Shown piece by piece: positions 7,586 through 16,084 of a stretch of DNA of 64,000 nucleotides. Within the stretch, counting starts at the first letter, position 1, and the number at the start of each line of letters is the position of its first letter. The stretch comes from Amycolatopsis balhimycina FH 1894 (lineage in GTDB: Bacteria; Actinomycetota; Actinomycetes; Mycobacteriales; Pseudonocardiaceae). The notes below the pieces were generated by a model that saw only the letters and a list, made by a program, of their open reading frames with translations, made no database searches and was not told where the DNA came from. The stretch lies in NCBI RefSeq assembly GCF_000384295.1, contig NZ_KB913037.1:6196822-6260821 (forward strand). The letters are read 5' to 3'. The translations under genes were made by a program, and so were the position numbers.

Positions 7586-10500
7586 TCAGCTCACGGCGTA
7601 GGTGAAGATGTGCGCCTGTCCCGCGCCGGTCGACGTGGGCAGGGTGATGCTGCGGACCTGCTTGGCCGGGTCGAGCGCGATCGGCGCCGTCGCGAACAGG
7701 GACGACGTGTACGGCCGCTGGAGCCGGAACATGTACCTGGGGAACGCCGAGTTCACGTACGGCACCGTCGCCACGACCGTGTTCCCGAACTGCGGTGTCT
7801 CCGCGCCGCCTTTGAGCAGCCACTCCGACAGACCCAGGGAAGCCTGCTGGGTCGAGCCGTCGGTGTAGGTGACGGTCACCGTGCCCTGGGCGTCCGCGCC
7901 GGTCGCCGCGCCGAGGAACGACAGCTTCGTCGCGCCCGGCGGCGGGGCGATCACCGCAAGCGTTTGCCCCGCCGCGATCACGTTGTCCGGCGACCCCGTC
8001 GGGCTCGACGGCCAGCGGAACTGCTGCCCGTTCGCCGTCACCGTGGCCCCCGGCGTGATGCCGTGGGACGCGAACCCCTGCGCGGAGTACGAGAACGCGA
8101 ACCCGCCGGGGTAGAGGTCGGTCTCGCCGAAGTCGCCGTACTGGACGAGCTTGTCGTCCGTGACGCCGACGTTCGTGTTCGCCGCGTGCAGGGTCCCCGG
8201 CTTCCCGACGGTCACCGGCAGGGACGCGGGCACCTGCTGCCCGCTGAACGTCACCGGAACGCTCGTGTACGCGTCCGCCGACCCGCCCGCGGTCACGGTC
8301 ACCTGCTGCGTAGCGGTCTCGTGCGCGCCCACGGTGAGCGTGCCGCTCGACGGCGTCACGGTGATCCCGGCCGGCGGCTTCGCCTGCCAAGACACCGTGC
8401 CGGCGCCGGTGATGCCCTCGGCGGTCACCGTGGCGCTGGTGGTCCCGCCGGGCGCGACCACGACGCGGCCCGGGCCGACGCGGCCGCGCACCGGAACTTC
8501 GCCGTCGCGGAACGACGGCGGGACGTCGGAGGCACCCGAGCCCCACGACGTCGGTGACGTGCCCAGCGTGAAGTCGAGCCGGCCGCCGTTCACCGCGAAG
8601 GACTCCGGCAGCCACGGCTTGGTGCTCGGCCGGCCGTTCACCTTCAAGCTCTTCACGTACTTCACCGAGCTGGACGCGCCGGGCGCGGTGATGGTGATTC
8701 GCTGCCCGCTCGCGCGAGTGAGCGTGATCTTCGGGAACATCGGGCTGGCCAGCACCATTTCGGCGCGGCCGGGTGCCTCCGGGTACATGCCGAGCGCCGC
8801 GAAGACGTACCACGCCGACGTCGCGCCGAGGTCGTCGTTGCCGGGCAGGCCGTCCTCGGTGGGCTTGAACAGCAGCTCCGCCGAGCGGCGCACGATGTCC
8901 TGCGTCTTCGACGGCGCGCCCGCGTACGCGTACTCCCACGGCACCTCGAACGACGGCTCGTTCGACATGAACGCGTACGGCGAACTGGCGTCGCTGTTCA
9001 GCTTCGTGAAGAAGAAGTCGAGGCGCTTCTTCGCGGCTTCGTCGCCGCCCATCGCGTCGAAGAGACCGCGGACGTTGTACGGCACCATCCAGGTGTACTG
9101 CGCCGCGTTTCCTTCCTGGTAACGCATTTCCTGGTACTGCGCGGGATCGAACGGCGAGAGGAACTGGCCGTCGCGCATCCGGGTCTGCAGGTAGCCGGTG
9201 GCCGGGTGGTAGACGTTCTCCCAGTACTGGGCGCGGGCCATGAACTGCTGATGCGTCTTCGCGTCACCGAGCCGCTGGGCCAGTTGCGCGATGCCGAAGT
9301 CGGCGGTCGTCTCTTCGAGCATGTCGGAGACGTTGTTGGGGTGGTAGCCCAGCGTCAGGTAGTCGGACAGGCCGGGCCGCTCGAGTGCGCGTTCACCCGC
9401 CTGCTGGACGCGGGTGGCGCCGTCGACCATGGATTTCAGCGCGTGTCCCGCGTCGAAGTCCGTGGCGCCGAAGGCGTACGTGCTGGCGATGATCGAGTGG
9501 TAGGGGTCGCCGCCCATCACGCCCATGAAGTCGTTGTTCTGCGACCACCGGTCCCAGATCCCGCCCGCCTGGTCGGCCTGGTTGAGCATCGACTGCGCCA
9601 TGTCGGCGGCCTCGTGCGGGGCGAGCATCGACAGCAGCTGCACCTCGTCGCGGTAGGTGTCCCAGCCGGAGAAGTTGGCGTACTGCGCGTGCCCCGGTTT
9701 CGTCCGGTGGACGGCTTTGTCGAAGCCGGGGTAACGACCGTCCACATCGGAAAAGACGTTCGGCTGCATGAGCGTGTGGTACAGCGCGGTGTAGAACGTC
9801 TTCGTCGCCGCTTCGGTGCCGCCCTCGACGGTGATCTGCCGCAGGCGGTCGTTCCAGGTCTGCCGTGCCTTGGCGCGCACGGCGTCGAAGGAGTCGTGTC
9901 CCTGTTCCACGGCGGCGTTGAGGCGCGCGCCGAACGCGTCCACATAGGACAATCCGACGCGCACCTGGACCGGTTTGGCCGGGTCGAAGCTCAGGTAGGC
10001 ACCGGAACCGCCGTCGGGCGTGACGACCTGCTTGTCCCAGGTCGTCTTGCTCAGGTCGCCGCCGCGGGCGCTGGTGCCGCCGGGTGTCACGGTGGCGTTC
10101 TGCCAGGTCCCGGACGTCAGGAACGGCTGGTCGAAGGACGCGGTGAAGTAGACCTTGTAGGTGTTCGGGCCGCGGCAGAAGTGGCCGCTGGAGACCCAGC
10201 CTTCGACGGTCCGCCGGGCCGGATCGACGGTCACGGACGCGTCGTCGCTGCCCATCGCGGACTGGGCGACGTCGATGAGCAGCGTCGCCGGGGAGTTCTT
10301 CGGGAAGGTGAAGCGGCCCATGCCGGAGCGCTGGGTGGTGGTCAGCTCGGTCGTGATGCCGGAGCCGGTGGTCACCTTGTAGTAGCCGGGCGACGCGGAT
10401 TCGTCGGCGTGGCTGAAGGTGGGGAAGTACTTCGTCGCGTCGACGGCCGGAGACGTCGAGATCTGCCCGGCGAGCGGCAGGAACGGGACGTCGCCCGCCG

Positions 10501-10849
10501 CGCCGCCGCAGCCGGCGCCGTTGAAGTGGGTGAGGCTGAAACCGCGGAGGCGGTTCTCTTCCCAGGCGTAGCCACCGTCGCGGTCGCGGGCGTAGTACCG
10601 GCCCTGCCCGGCGGGCGGCTTCGGCTGCAGGGGCGTGTCGGGGCTCCACTGCACCATGCCGAACGGGACGTCGGCGCCGGGGAACGTGTCGCCGGCGTAG
10701 GTGTTCGTCTCGGGGGTGTCGCCGGCCTTCGCGCCGACGAACGGGTTGACGTAGGCAGCCAAGTCCCGGTTTTCGGGTTGGGCGTCGGCCGGGGCGGCCA
10801 CGGCGGTGACGAGGGGGACGATCAAAGCCGCGGTGACGACTCTGCGCAT
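7586..10849 (-). CDS. Secreted GH92 alpha-mannosidase with NEW3-like and C-terminal binding domains
   Basis: The 1087-residue exported glycosidase begins with a signal peptide (residues 1-23, ending near APADA). It then has the two-part GH92 core, including NPFVGAKAGDTPETNTY, WDTYRDEVQLLSML, MGGDPYHSII and GNDDLGATSAWYVF (about residue 670). GH92 enzymes remove alpha-linked mannose from N-glycans or mannans and need calcium. After about residue 780 come an NPCBM-associated NEW3-like beta domain and a discoidin-like carbohydrate-binding region. I chose the ATG at 10849 with GGAGGAAG upstream; the longer open frame lacks a signal peptide. A LacI-type operator lies 31 bases before the start. Confidence 0.93.
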   Translation of the reverse strand: MRRVVTAALIVPLVTAVAAPADAQPENRDLAAYVNPFVGAKAGDTPETNTYAGDTFPGADVPFGMVQWSPDTPLQPKPPAGQGRYYARDRDGGYAWEENRLRGFSLTHFNGAGCGGAAGDVPFLPLAGQISTSPAVDATKYFPTFSHADESASPGYYKVTTGSGITTELTTTQRSGMGRFTFPKNSPATLLIDVAQSAMGSDDASVTVDPARRTVEGWVSSGHFCRGPNTYKVYFTASFDQPFLTSGTWQNATVTPGGTSARGGDLSKTTWDKQVVTPDGGSGAYLSFDPAKPVQVRVGLSYVDAFGARLNAAVEQGHDSFDAVRAKARQTWNDRLRQITVEGGTEAATKTFYTALYHTLMQPNVFSDVDGRYPGFDKAVHRTKPGHAQYANFSGWDTYRDEVQLLSMLAPHEAADMAQSMLNQADQAGGIWDRWSQNNDFMGVMGGDPYHSIIASTYAFGATDFDAGHALKSMVDGATRVQQAGERALERPGLSDYLTLGYHPNNVSDMLEETTADFGIAQLAQRLGDAKTHQQFMARAQYWENVYHPATGYLQTRMRDGQFLSPFDPAQYQEMRYQEGNAAQYTWMVPYNVRGLFDAMGGDEAAKKRLDFFFTKLNSDASSPYAFMSNEPSFEVPWEYAYAGAPSKTQDIVRRSAELLFKPTEDGLPGNDDLGATSAWYVFAALGMYPEAPGRAEMVLASPMFPKITLTRASGQRITITAPGASSSVKYVKSLKVNGRPSTKPWLPESFAVNGGRLDFTLGTSPTSWGSGASDVPPSFRDGEVPVRGRVGPGRVVVAPGGTTSATVTAEGITGAGTVSWQAKPPAGITVTPSSGTLTVGAHETATQQVTVTAGGSADAYTSVPVTFSGQQVPASLPVTVGKPGTLHAANTNVGVTDDKLVQYGDFGETDLYPGGFAFSYSAQGFASHGITPGATVTANGQQFRWPSSPTGSPDNVIAAGQTLAVIAPPPGATKLSFLGAATGADAQGTVTVTYTDGSTQQASLGLSEWLLKGGAETPQFGNTVVATVPYVNSAFPRYMFRLQRPYTSSLFATAPIALDPAKQVRSITLPTSTGAGQAHIFTYAVS

Positions 10850-10880
10850 GCTCTTCCTCCCAGGGTGAGCGGGCCACCGG

Positions 10881-10898
10881 GTTGACAACGTTGTCAAC
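10881..10898. promoter_or_regulatory. LacI-family operator upstream of the mannosidase
   Basis: GTTGACAACGTTGTCAAC is a perfect 18-bp palindrome with the central CG pair typical of LacI/GalR repressor sites. It lies 31 bases before the GH92 start codon, where a bound repressor would block transcription until a sugar inducer appears. No LacI-family gene is in the window, so the repressor is encoded elsewhere. Confidence 0.75.
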
Positions 10899-10927
10899 GG
10901 ACCGGGTGACCCGGCGAGCACTGGGAG

Positions 10928-10945
10928 TGAACCACCGGTGGTTCA
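10928..10945. promoter_or_regulatory. Second perfect 18-bp palindrome between mannosidase and hisN
   Basis: TGAACCACCGGTGGTTCA is a perfect palindrome of a different sequence from the LacI-type site 30 bases away. It is 79 bases upstream of the mannosidase start and downstream of hisN. It could be a second operator (GntR- or MerR-like spacing) or a small terminator for hisN. I cannot decide which. Confidence 0.5.
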
Positions 10946-10982
10946 GACCGGTCAAGGAGTTCCCGCCGAGCGGCCTACCCGG

Positions 10983-11768
10983 TTACCGCTTGAGGATCCG
11001 CAGGGCCTCGTCGTGCAGGCGGCCGTTGGTCGACAACGCGCTCCCGTTGTCGTAGCGCCCGGCGCCGTCCAGGTCGCTGAACCGTCCGCCGGCCTCCGTG
11101 ACGATCACCTGCGCCGCCGCGACGTCCCACGGGTTGACGATGCACTCGGCGGCGACGTCGAGCGCGCCTTCGGCCACCAGCACGTGGTGCCAGAAGTCGC
11201 CGAACGCGCGGGTCTCCCAGCACGCGTCCACCAGGTCCAGGTACTTCTCGCGGGAGTGGTACTCCGTCCACGAGTTCAAGTCCGTTGTGGACAGATAAGC
11301 GTCCGAAAGGGACGAAACGCCGGAAACTGCCAGCCGGCGCGTGCCCGCGGTGTCGGACGAGAACGCGCCCGACCCGGACGCCGCCCACCAGCGGCGGCCC
11401 AGCAGGGGTGCGCTGATCAGGCCGACCACCGGGTCACCGTCCGAAACCAACGCGATCAGCGTCGCCCAAACGGGTACGCCGCGCAGGAAGTTCTTGGTCC
11501 CGTCGATCGGGTCGAGCACCCACGCGCGGCCGGTCGCGGCCGAGCCGCCGCGCTCCTCGCCCAGCACGGCGTCGTCCGGGCGCTCGGCCGCCAGCAGCGA
11601 CCGGATCGCGTCTTCGACCGCGGTGTCGGCGTCGGTCACCGGGGTGCGATCGGGTTTGCGCTCCACCGCCAGGTCCAGGGCGCGGAACCGCGCTGTCGTG
11701 ATCGCGTCGGCGGCGTCAGCCAACCGGGTGGCGAGAGCCAGATCATCTTCGTAGGCAGGCACGGTCAC
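10983..11768 (-). CDS. hisN: Histidinol-phosphatase, inositol monophosphatase family
   Basis: This 261-residue cytoplasmic enzyme of the inositol monophosphatase fold removes phosphate from L-histidinol phosphate, the next-to-last histidine step in actinobacteria. The metal-binding motifs are visible: DTAVEDAIR, GEERGG (about residue 70), WVLDPIDGTKNFLRG (about 84-98) and the late NPWDVAAAQVIVTEAGG. The length fits HisN. It stands apart from other his genes and is divergent from the response regulator at 11805. An inositol-1-phosphatase or other sugar phosphatase role cannot be excluded from sequence alone. Confidence 0.85.
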   Translation of the reverse strand: MTVPAYEDDLALATRLADAADAITTARFRALDLAVERKPDRTPVTDADTAVEDAIRSLLAAERPDDAVLGEERGGSAATGRAWVLDPIDGTKNFLRGVPVWATLIALVSDGDPVVGLISAPLLGRRWWAASGSGAFSSDTAGTRRLAVSGVSSLSDAYLSTTDLNSWTEYHSREKYLDLVDACWETRAFGDFWHHVLVAEGALDVAAECIVNPWDVAAAQVIVTEAGGRFSDLDGAGRYDNGSALSTNGRLHDEALRILKR

Positions 11769-11804
11769 GATGTTTTCACGCCTCCGCGCCGTAGAGTTGG
11801 CCAG

Positions 11805-12506
11805 GTGAGCATGGTCCTACTCGCCGAAGACGATCCGGCTATCGCCGAACCGCTCTCCCGCGCCCTCCAACGTGAGGGATACGAGATCCACGTCGTCACC
11901 GACGGCCCTTCGGTGCTCGACGCCACCGCCGCTCAGCGCGTCGACCTGCTCGTGCTGGACCTCGGTCTGCCCGGGATGGATGGCCTGGAGGTCTGCCGCC
12001 GCCTTCGCGCGCAGGGCACCGAACTGCCGGTCCTGATGCTCACCGCCCGCACCGACGAGGTCGACTTCGTCGTCGGCCTCGACGCGGGCGCCGACGACTA
12101 CGTCGCCAAGCCGTTCCGGCTCGCCGAGCTGCTCGCCCGGATCCGCGCGCTGCTGCGCCGCCGGGTCCCCGAGGTCCTGGAGGCCGGCGGGGTGCGAATG
12201 GACCTCGGCGCCCGGCTGGTCACCGTGGACAACCACGAGGTGCAGCTGGCGAACAAGGAGTTCGAGCTGCTGCGCGTGCTGATGAGCCGGGCCGGGCAGG
12301 TCGTCAGCCGCGACGAGATCCTCGCCGAGGTCTGGAACGACCTCGAGTCGAAGACGTCCAAGACGCTCGACATGCACATGTCGTGGCTGCGGCGGAAGCT
12401 CGCCATCGCCGCCGACGAGGCCGCCGGCCGGACCAGCAAGACCCACGACGGCGAGCGGCGGATCGCGACCGTCCGCGGTGTCGGTTTCCGCTTCAACGCC
12501 GAATAA
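11805..12506 (+). CDS. Response regulator, OmpR/PhoB family
   Basis: The 233-residue protein has a receiver domain with AEDDP near the front, the phospho-acceptor in LLVLDLGLPGMDG (about residue 52) and the lysine in DDYVAKPFRLAEL. A winged-helix DNA-binding domain follows (about 130-232), ending in RGVGFRFN. I chose GTG 11805, which gives the usual front end before VLLAEDDPA; an ATG at 11811 is possible. It lies 3 bases before the histidine kinase gene and forms an operon with it. Targets are unknown. Confidence 0.93.
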   Translation: MSMVLLAEDDPAIAEPLSRALQREGYEIHVVTDGPSVLDATAAQRVDLLVLDLGLPGMDGLEVCRRLRAQGTELPVLMLTARTDEVDFVVGLDAGADDYVAKPFRLAELLARIRALLRRRVPEVLEAGGVRMDLGARLVTVDNHEVQLANKEFELLRVLMSRAGQVVSRDEILAEVWNDLESKTSKTLDMHMSWLRRKLAIAADEAAGRTSKTHDGERRIATVRGVGFRFNAE

Positions 12507-12509
12507 GCC

Positions 12510-13793
12510 GTGCGCCGCCGTATTCTCCTGGCCATCCTGCTGGCCGTCGCCGTCACCGCGGCGGTCCTCGGCATCCCGCTGGGCATCGTGGCGAGCTGGC
12601 AGATCGAGTCGAGCTACCGCGAGACGCTCGCCGAGAACGCTCGCGCGGCAGCGGCCATTCTGGACACCGAAATCGCCAACGGCGAGGAGATCGACCTCGA
12701 CCAGGTGCGAGCGGCGGTCCCGGCGAACGGGTTGCTGACCGTCCGGGCGAGCGGCCAGATCGAGAAGCGCTACGGCAGCGACCCGGGCCCCGTCACCGTC
12801 ACCGAGACGGCCGACCTGGCGCGGGAAGGCAAGGTCCAGATCGCCGTCCCGGCCGGCCCGATGCACGAGCGGCAGACGACGGTGACGCTCGTCGTCGTGC
12901 TCCTGGTGCTGCTGTCGGTCGGCACCGGCGCGGTGGTGGCGATCGCGACGGCGCGGCGGCTGGCGAAACCCCTGCGGCATGTCGCCGAACGCGCGGCCCG
13001 GCTCGGCGGCGGTGACTTCCGGCCCGACCCTAGCCGCTACGGCGTCGGCGAGCTCGACATGGTCGCCGAGGCGCTGGACGCGTCCGGCACCGCGCTCGCC
13101 CAGCTCGTGCAGCGCGAACGCCAGCTCGTCGGCGACGTCTCGCACCAGCTGCGCAGCCGGCTGACGGCGTTGCAGCTGCGGCTGGAACCCCTGACCGTGC
13201 ACTCGGACGAAGAGGTCGCCGACGAGTCGAAGGCCGCCCAGGAACAGGCCGACCGGCTCGCCGAGGCACTCGACGAGCTGCTCGCGGCGGCCCGCGCGGC
13301 GCGCGAGGTCGGCGCGGAACCGGTGGACCTGCCCACCCAGCTGCCCGCGATGGCGCAGGAGTGGCGCGAGCTGCTCCGCTCGGAGGGCCGCAACCTGCGC
13401 ACGCGCGTGGCCGACGGGCTGATGGCGCGCGCGACGCCCGGCCGGCTCCGCGAGGTCATCGGCGTGCTGCTCGACAACGCGCTGCGCCACGGCTCCGGCA
13501 CGGTCACCCTCGTCGCCCGCCGCGGCGACGCCGAGGGCACGGTGGTGATCGAGGTCAGCGACACCGGGCCCGGCGTGCCCGACGAGCTGGCCCCGCACAT
13601 CTTCGAGCGCGGCTTCTCAGGAGGCGGCTCGACCGGCGTCGGGCTGGCGCTGGCCCGGGCCCTGGTCGAGGCGGACGGCGGCCGGCTGGAGCTGTCCAAC
13701 CGCCGTCCGGCCGTGTTCAGCCTCTTCCTGAAGGTGCCGCGGCCCACCGATGTCCCCGAGGTGCGCTGGCCCGCCGAACGCGTCCCGCGTTAG
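12510..13793 (+). CDS. Sensor histidine kinase with HAMP domain
   Basis: The 427-residue kinase has two membrane helices (about residues 5-28 and 128-150) enclosing a 100-residue outer sensor. A HAMP segment follows, then a HisKA domain with the phospho-histidine in DVSHQLRSRLTAL (about residue 212) and a HATPase domain showing LLDNALRHGSG, DTGPGVPDE and GVGLALARALVEADGG. It is the partner of the OmpR-type regulator just upstream. The outer region has no recognised ligand-binding motif. GTG start at 12510. Its stop is 5 bases from that of the convergent LuxR gene. Confidence 0.92.
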   Translation: MRRRILLAILLAVAVTAAVLGIPLGIVASWQIESSYRETLAENARAAAAILDTEIANGEEIDLDQVRAAVPANGLLTVRASGQIEKRYGSDPGPVTVTETADLAREGKVQIAVPAGPMHERQTTVTLVVVLLVLLSVGTGAVVAIATARRLAKPLRHVAERAARLGGGDFRPDPSRYGVGELDMVAEALDASGTALAQLVQRERQLVGDVSHQLRSRLTALQLRLEPLTVHSDEEVADESKAAQEQADRLAEALDELLAAARAAREVGAEPVDLPTQLPAMAQEWRELLRSEGRNLRTRVADGLMARATPGRLREVIGVLLDNALRHGSGTVTLVARRGDAEGTVVIEVSDTGPGVPDELAPHIFERGFSGGGSTGVGLALARALVEADGGRLELSNRRPAVFSLFLKVPRPTDVPEVRWPAERVPR

Positions 13794-13798
13794 CCGCC

Positions 13799-14437
13799 TC
13801 AGATCAGCCCTTCACGCAGGGCGTACGCGACCGCGTGCGACCGGTTCCGCAACTGGAACCGGTTCGTCACGTCGTGCAGGATGCTCTTCACCGTGCGCTG
13901 CGAATAGCACAGCTCGTCGGCGATTTCCTGCGTTGAAAACCCCGACGCGACGAGCCTGAGCACTTCGGTTTCCCGGTTGCTCATGCCGCCCAGGTGGAGA
14001 CCGCGCGGCTGGAGCACCTGGCGCTGCAGGCGGGAAACCCGGTTCAGCAGCCGGCCGAGCAGGTCGGGCGGCAGTGCGCCCTCGCCGGCCGCCGCGGCCT
14101 TGATCAGCCGGACCAGCACCTCCGGGCCGGCGTCGGCGCGGCGGGCGACCGCGCAGACCCCGTGCTCGACGGCGTTGAGGATCTCGTTGTCGTCGACCTC
14201 GCCCGCGACTAGCACGATGCGGGTGAAGCCCTGGTGGCGGAGCGCCGACAGCAGCCGGGTCATCGGCTCGTCGAGCCGGTCGGCGACCAGCAGCGCGACC
14301 ACGGCCGAGCCGTCCGGGTCGCCGTCCACCACCCGGACGTCGTCGCGCGAACGCAGCGCCACGCAGACGCCGTTGTGCAGGATCGGATCGGTGGCGCGGA
14401 CCACCACCGGTGTCCGGTCGGATTCGAACATCGTCAC
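13799..14437 (-). CDS. LuxR-type regulator with atypical receiver-like domain
   Basis: The 212-residue protein ends in a clear LuxR helix-turn-helix (MSNRETEVLRLVASGFSTQE, then YSQRTVKSILHDV). The front 120 residues look like a receiver fold, but the aspartate strand reads SAVVALLVADRL without the usual phospho-acceptor and acidic pair, so it is probably not switched by phosphorylation. GTG 14437 was chosen because GAGGGG lies just upstream. Such regulators often sit in actinomycete secondary-metabolism loci. No partner kinase is adjacent, and targets are unknown. Confidence 0.82.
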   Translation of the reverse strand: MTMFESDRTPVVVRATDPILHNGVCVALRSRDDVRVVDGDPDGSAVVALLVADRLDEPMTRLLSALRHQGFTRIVLVAGEVDDNEILNAVEHGVCAVARRADAGPEVLVRLIKAAAAGEGALPPDLLGRLLNRVSRLQRQVLQPRGLHLGGMSNRETEVLRLVASGFSTQEIADELCYSQRTVKSILHDVTNRFQLRNRSHAVAYALREGLI

Positions 14438-14549
14438 CCATTCCCCTCGAACGAGGCGAGGGCCCCACCCCCCGCCTTCACCACAGTGCCCGCCGGAGTG
14501 TCCCGGGCACATGGGACCGGCGTCCCGATGTTGCCCGGACGGCCGCCCG

Positions 14550-15197
14550 TCAGGACCCGCCCAGGCCGGCCTCCCGGGCGCGGACGATCGCCTCGGCCCG
14601 GTCGGCGACGTGGAGCTTGGCGAAGACGTTCGAGATGTGGTTCCGCACGGTCTTGGGGCTCAGGCACAGCGTGGACGCGATGAAGCCGTTGCTGTGCCCG
14701 GCCGCGATCAGGGACAGGACTTCGCGCTCGCGTCCGGTCAGCTCGGGGAACACCGGCTCGCTCGCCGGCGGCTGGTGGAAGAAGCCGAGGACGCGGTTCG
14801 CGATGTCCGGGCCGAAGATGGCTTCCCGCCGCGCGACCGCCTGGACGGCGCGGATGATCTCGTCCGGCTCGGCGTCCTTGAGCAGGTAGCCCCGGGCACC
14901 GGCGCGCATCGCCGCGAAGACCGACTCGCTTTCGTCGGCCATCGTCAGCATCAGCACGCCGGTGCCCGGGCTCGCGGTCACGATGTGCCGGGTCGCCTGG
15001 ATCCCGGACAGGTCGGGCAGGTGCAGGTCCATGACCACGACGTCCGGGCGGAGGGCGGCCGCTGCCTCGATCGCTTCGGCCCCGCCGGCGGCCTCGCCGA
15101 CGACCTCGATCCCGGGTTCCGCGGCCAGCAGCGTGAGGACGCCGAACCGGAACAGGGGGTGGTCGTCGACGACCAGGACGCGCAGGCGGTCGCCCAT
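14550..15197 (-). CDS. Orphan response regulator, NarL/LuxR family
   Basis: This 215-residue regulator has a complete receiver (VVDDHPLFRFG, phospho-acceptor in VVMDLHLPDLSG near residue 57, lysine in YLLKDAEPDEI). A LuxR DNA-binding domain begins at LTGREREVLSLIAAGHSNGF. Unlike the neighbouring gene at 13799, all phosphorylation residues are present. No histidine kinase is next to it; the nearest upstream gene on its strand is an NmrA-type oxidoreductase. It must therefore be served by a kinase elsewhere, or work without one. Confidence 0.9.
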   Translation of the reverse strand: MGDRLRVLVVDDHPLFRFGVLTLLAAEPGIEVVGEAAGGAEAIEAAAALRPDVVVMDLHLPDLSGIQATRHIVTASPGTGVLMLTMADESESVFAAMRAGARGYLLKDAEPDEIIRAVQAVARREAIFGPDIANRVLGFFHQPPASEPVFPELTGREREVLSLIAAGHSNGFIASTLCLSPKTVRNHISNVFAKLHVADRAEAIVRAREAGLGGS

Positions 15198-15215
15198 CCC
15201 CTCACCTCCCTGCCG

Positions 15216-16070
15216 TCACTCCTGGTAATGGTAGGCGAACGCTGCCGCGTTCTCACGCGCCCAGGTGGCGAAAGTGAGCGGTGGCCTGCCGAGAACGCGC
15301 TCGACGGTGTCGAAGACGACGTGTTCGTGCTCGGCGGACTCGCGCTTGAGCGCGAAGAAGCCGTCGACGGCTTCGGCGGGCCAGCCATACCTCCGCATCA
15401 TGCGTTCGCGGGCCGCGAACTCCGGTTCTTCGACGTACTTCAGCGGACGGCCGAGCGCTTCGGCCAGGATCGCGACCTGCTCGGTGGTGGTGAGGGCTTC
15501 GCCGCCGGTGAGCTCGTAGGTCGCGCCTTCGTGGCCGGACGTCGTGAGGGCGAGCGTCGCTACCGCGGCGAGGTCCCGGACGTGGACCAGCGCGGACGCC
15601 GGATCGCCGTCGGGCACGTACACCGCGTTCTCCTCGCGGATCGAGCCCAGCCAGGCGAACCGGTTGTCCATGAAGGCACCCGGCCGCAGGATCGTCCAGG
15701 CCGGGCCCGCTTCGCGGATGGCCTGCTCGGCTTCGGCGTGGGCGCGGGTGATCGGATCGGTCTGTCCGAAGTGGACACCCGAGGTGGACAGCTTGACGAG
15801 GTGCGTGACACCGGCGCGGGCGGCCGCCTGAGCGACCGCCGCTTCGCGGTCGGCGCTGTGGCCCTGGGTCAGGACGAACACGCGGTCGGCGCCGTCGAGC
15901 AGCGCGGGCAGGTCCGCGGTGCCGAGGTCGCCGCGGACGGCTTCGGCGCGCGGATCGATCCGGGCCTTCGCCGGGTCGCGGGTCAGGGCGCGGACGGCGG
16001 CGCCGGTGTCCAGGAGAGCGGGGACGAGGGCGCGGCCGACCTTGCCGGTGGCGCCGAGGACGAAGATCAC
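15216..16070 (-). CDS. NAD(P)H-binding protein, NmrA family
   Basis: The 284-residue Rossmann-fold protein starts with VIFVLGATGKVGRALVPALL (dinucleotide-binding GxTGxxG). It has the family's LVKLSTSGVHFG and WTILRPGAFMDNRF motifs and a C-terminal substrate cap. Members are atypical short-chain dehydrogenases that often act as redox sensors or quinone reductases. GTG 16070 was chosen for the AAGGAG site 7 bases upstream. It lies 14 bases downstream of the MFS transporter gene and is probably co-transcribed with it. A second, diverged member of the family is at 32690. Confidence 0.85.
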   Translation of the reverse strand: MIFVLGATGKVGRALVPALLDTGAAVRALTRDPAKARIDPRAEAVRGDLGTADLPALLDGADRVFVLTQGHSADREAAVAQAAARAGVTHLVKLSTSGVHFGQTDPITRAHAEAEQAIREAGPAWTILRPGAFMDNRFAWLGSIREENAVYVPDGDPASALVHVRDLAAVATLALTTSGHEGATYELTGGEALTTTEQVAILAEALGRPLKYVEEPEFAARERMMRRYGWPAEAVDGFFALKRESAEHEHVVFDTVERVLGRPPLTFATWARENAAAFAYHYQE

Positions 16071-16084
16071 GATGGGGCTCCTTC

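Noticed and set aside
14550..15197. A two-component system pairing this regulator with the kinase at 12510
   Set aside because: The kinase already has its OmpR-type partner 3 bases upstream. This NarL-type regulator is on the other strand, and a HAMP/HisKA kinase is the wrong type for it.
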